Assembly: GCF_918797505.1 (NCBI RefSeq)
Contig: NC_092801.1
Coordinates: 23,312,116-23,376,115 of the forward strand
DNA from: Bemisia tabaci
Taxonomy: Eukaryota; Arthropoda; Insecta; Hemiptera; Aleyrodidae
Direction: 5' to 3'
DNA: 64,000 nt
Shown piece after piece: positions 63,679-64,000 of the stretch. Numbering within the stretch: the stretch's first letter is position 1; each line of letters begins with the position of its first letter. Below the pieces are notes generated by a model. It worked only from the letters and a program-made list of their open reading frames with translations, was not told where the DNA came from and did not search any database. The translations under genes were made by a program, and so were the position numbers.

Positions 63679-64000
63679 TTAAGTTGATTCGATGGACGCT
63701 ATTTTTTGTGTAAGAACGACGTACGATATATCGCATCGATTAATCCTATTTTATTTTTAGCTACTTGTCATTTTTCCCGAATTTTGAGATTGCAATTCTG
63801 TTGTCAGAAAACGAAAGAATTATTTTACCGATTTAGACAAACGAATTCAACGTAATAAAAGTGTGTTTTTTTAGAGGAAACATATCGCATTCGATACTGA
63901 TATCGAAACTGCACTCGAATGTAAGATTTTCTCTCTAAAAAACCACGCCTTTTCCTTTAATACGTTGTATTTGTTTGTCAAAATTGGTAAGTGAATTCTT
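63679..64000. mobile_element. palindromic element P (P3), cut by window end
   Basis: TTAAGTTGATTCGATGGACG start, ACGATATATCGCATCGAT, ATACTGATATCGAAACTGCA centre. The second arm runs off the end. Confidence 0.85.

Overview
This window looks like a repeat-packed, AT-rich (by eye) stretch of an arthropod nuclear genome. No long open reading frame exists on either strand (the longest is about 160 codons and is repeat-derived). There is no bacterial-style gene packing, rRNA, convincing functional tRNA or CRISPR array. What fills it are dozens of short, near-palindromic, non-autonomous DNA transposons (MITEs), many nested in one another. Some families (for example the CTGCCGTGC-ended element F) match my impression of whitefly (Bemisia) genomic sequence, but that is memory only; a hemipteran insect is a weak inference.

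Repeat families, named here by letter, fall into groups by termini and target-site duplications (TSDs) read directly from the flanks. (1) hAT-like, 8-base TSD: D (CAGTGGCG ends, about 17 copies or fragments), G, W, J, CC and the element at 8147-8568. (2) CACTG-ended (CACTA/EnSpm-like), 2-base TSD: C (about 12 copies), S, T, U, DD, AA. (3) TGGAC/TGGAT-ended group sharing a 27-base terminal pattern: A, B, K, L and possibly E, usually flanked by AT or TA. (4) F, 4-base TSD starting TA. (5) P, TTAA-flanked. (6) Z, TA-flanked with CAGGGTG ends (Tc1/mariner-like). (7) Unclassified inverted repeats: I, M, Q, R, X, Y, EE, GG, BB.

Layout: 0-7 kb A/B cluster, W, a small HTH-coding exon (2328-2617, minus), C, M, R with F inside, D, Q with R inside. 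7-12 kb K, a hAT MITE with an exact TSD, A, I, G, B, E. 12-23 kb sparse L, C, D, H, B, tandem repeats and S. 23-31 kb a SINE-like unit between two repeats, L, Q, P, E. 31-42 kb D, I, J, Z, C, E, P, Y. 42-50 kb the deepest nesting (L containing K, M and A; C' containing AA containing C; D containing E). 50-64 kb F with G inside, T with C inside, CC in D, duplicated D and C units, and a final P cut by the window edge.

Possible gene pieces are few: a mariner-type helix-turn-helix exon ending in a strong splice donor (minus strand, 2328), a 28-base micro-exon candidate (7859-7886) and a possible terminal exon (40009-40235). The window is best read as intergenic or long-intron DNA built up by repeated MITE insertion; no set of genes working together is visible.
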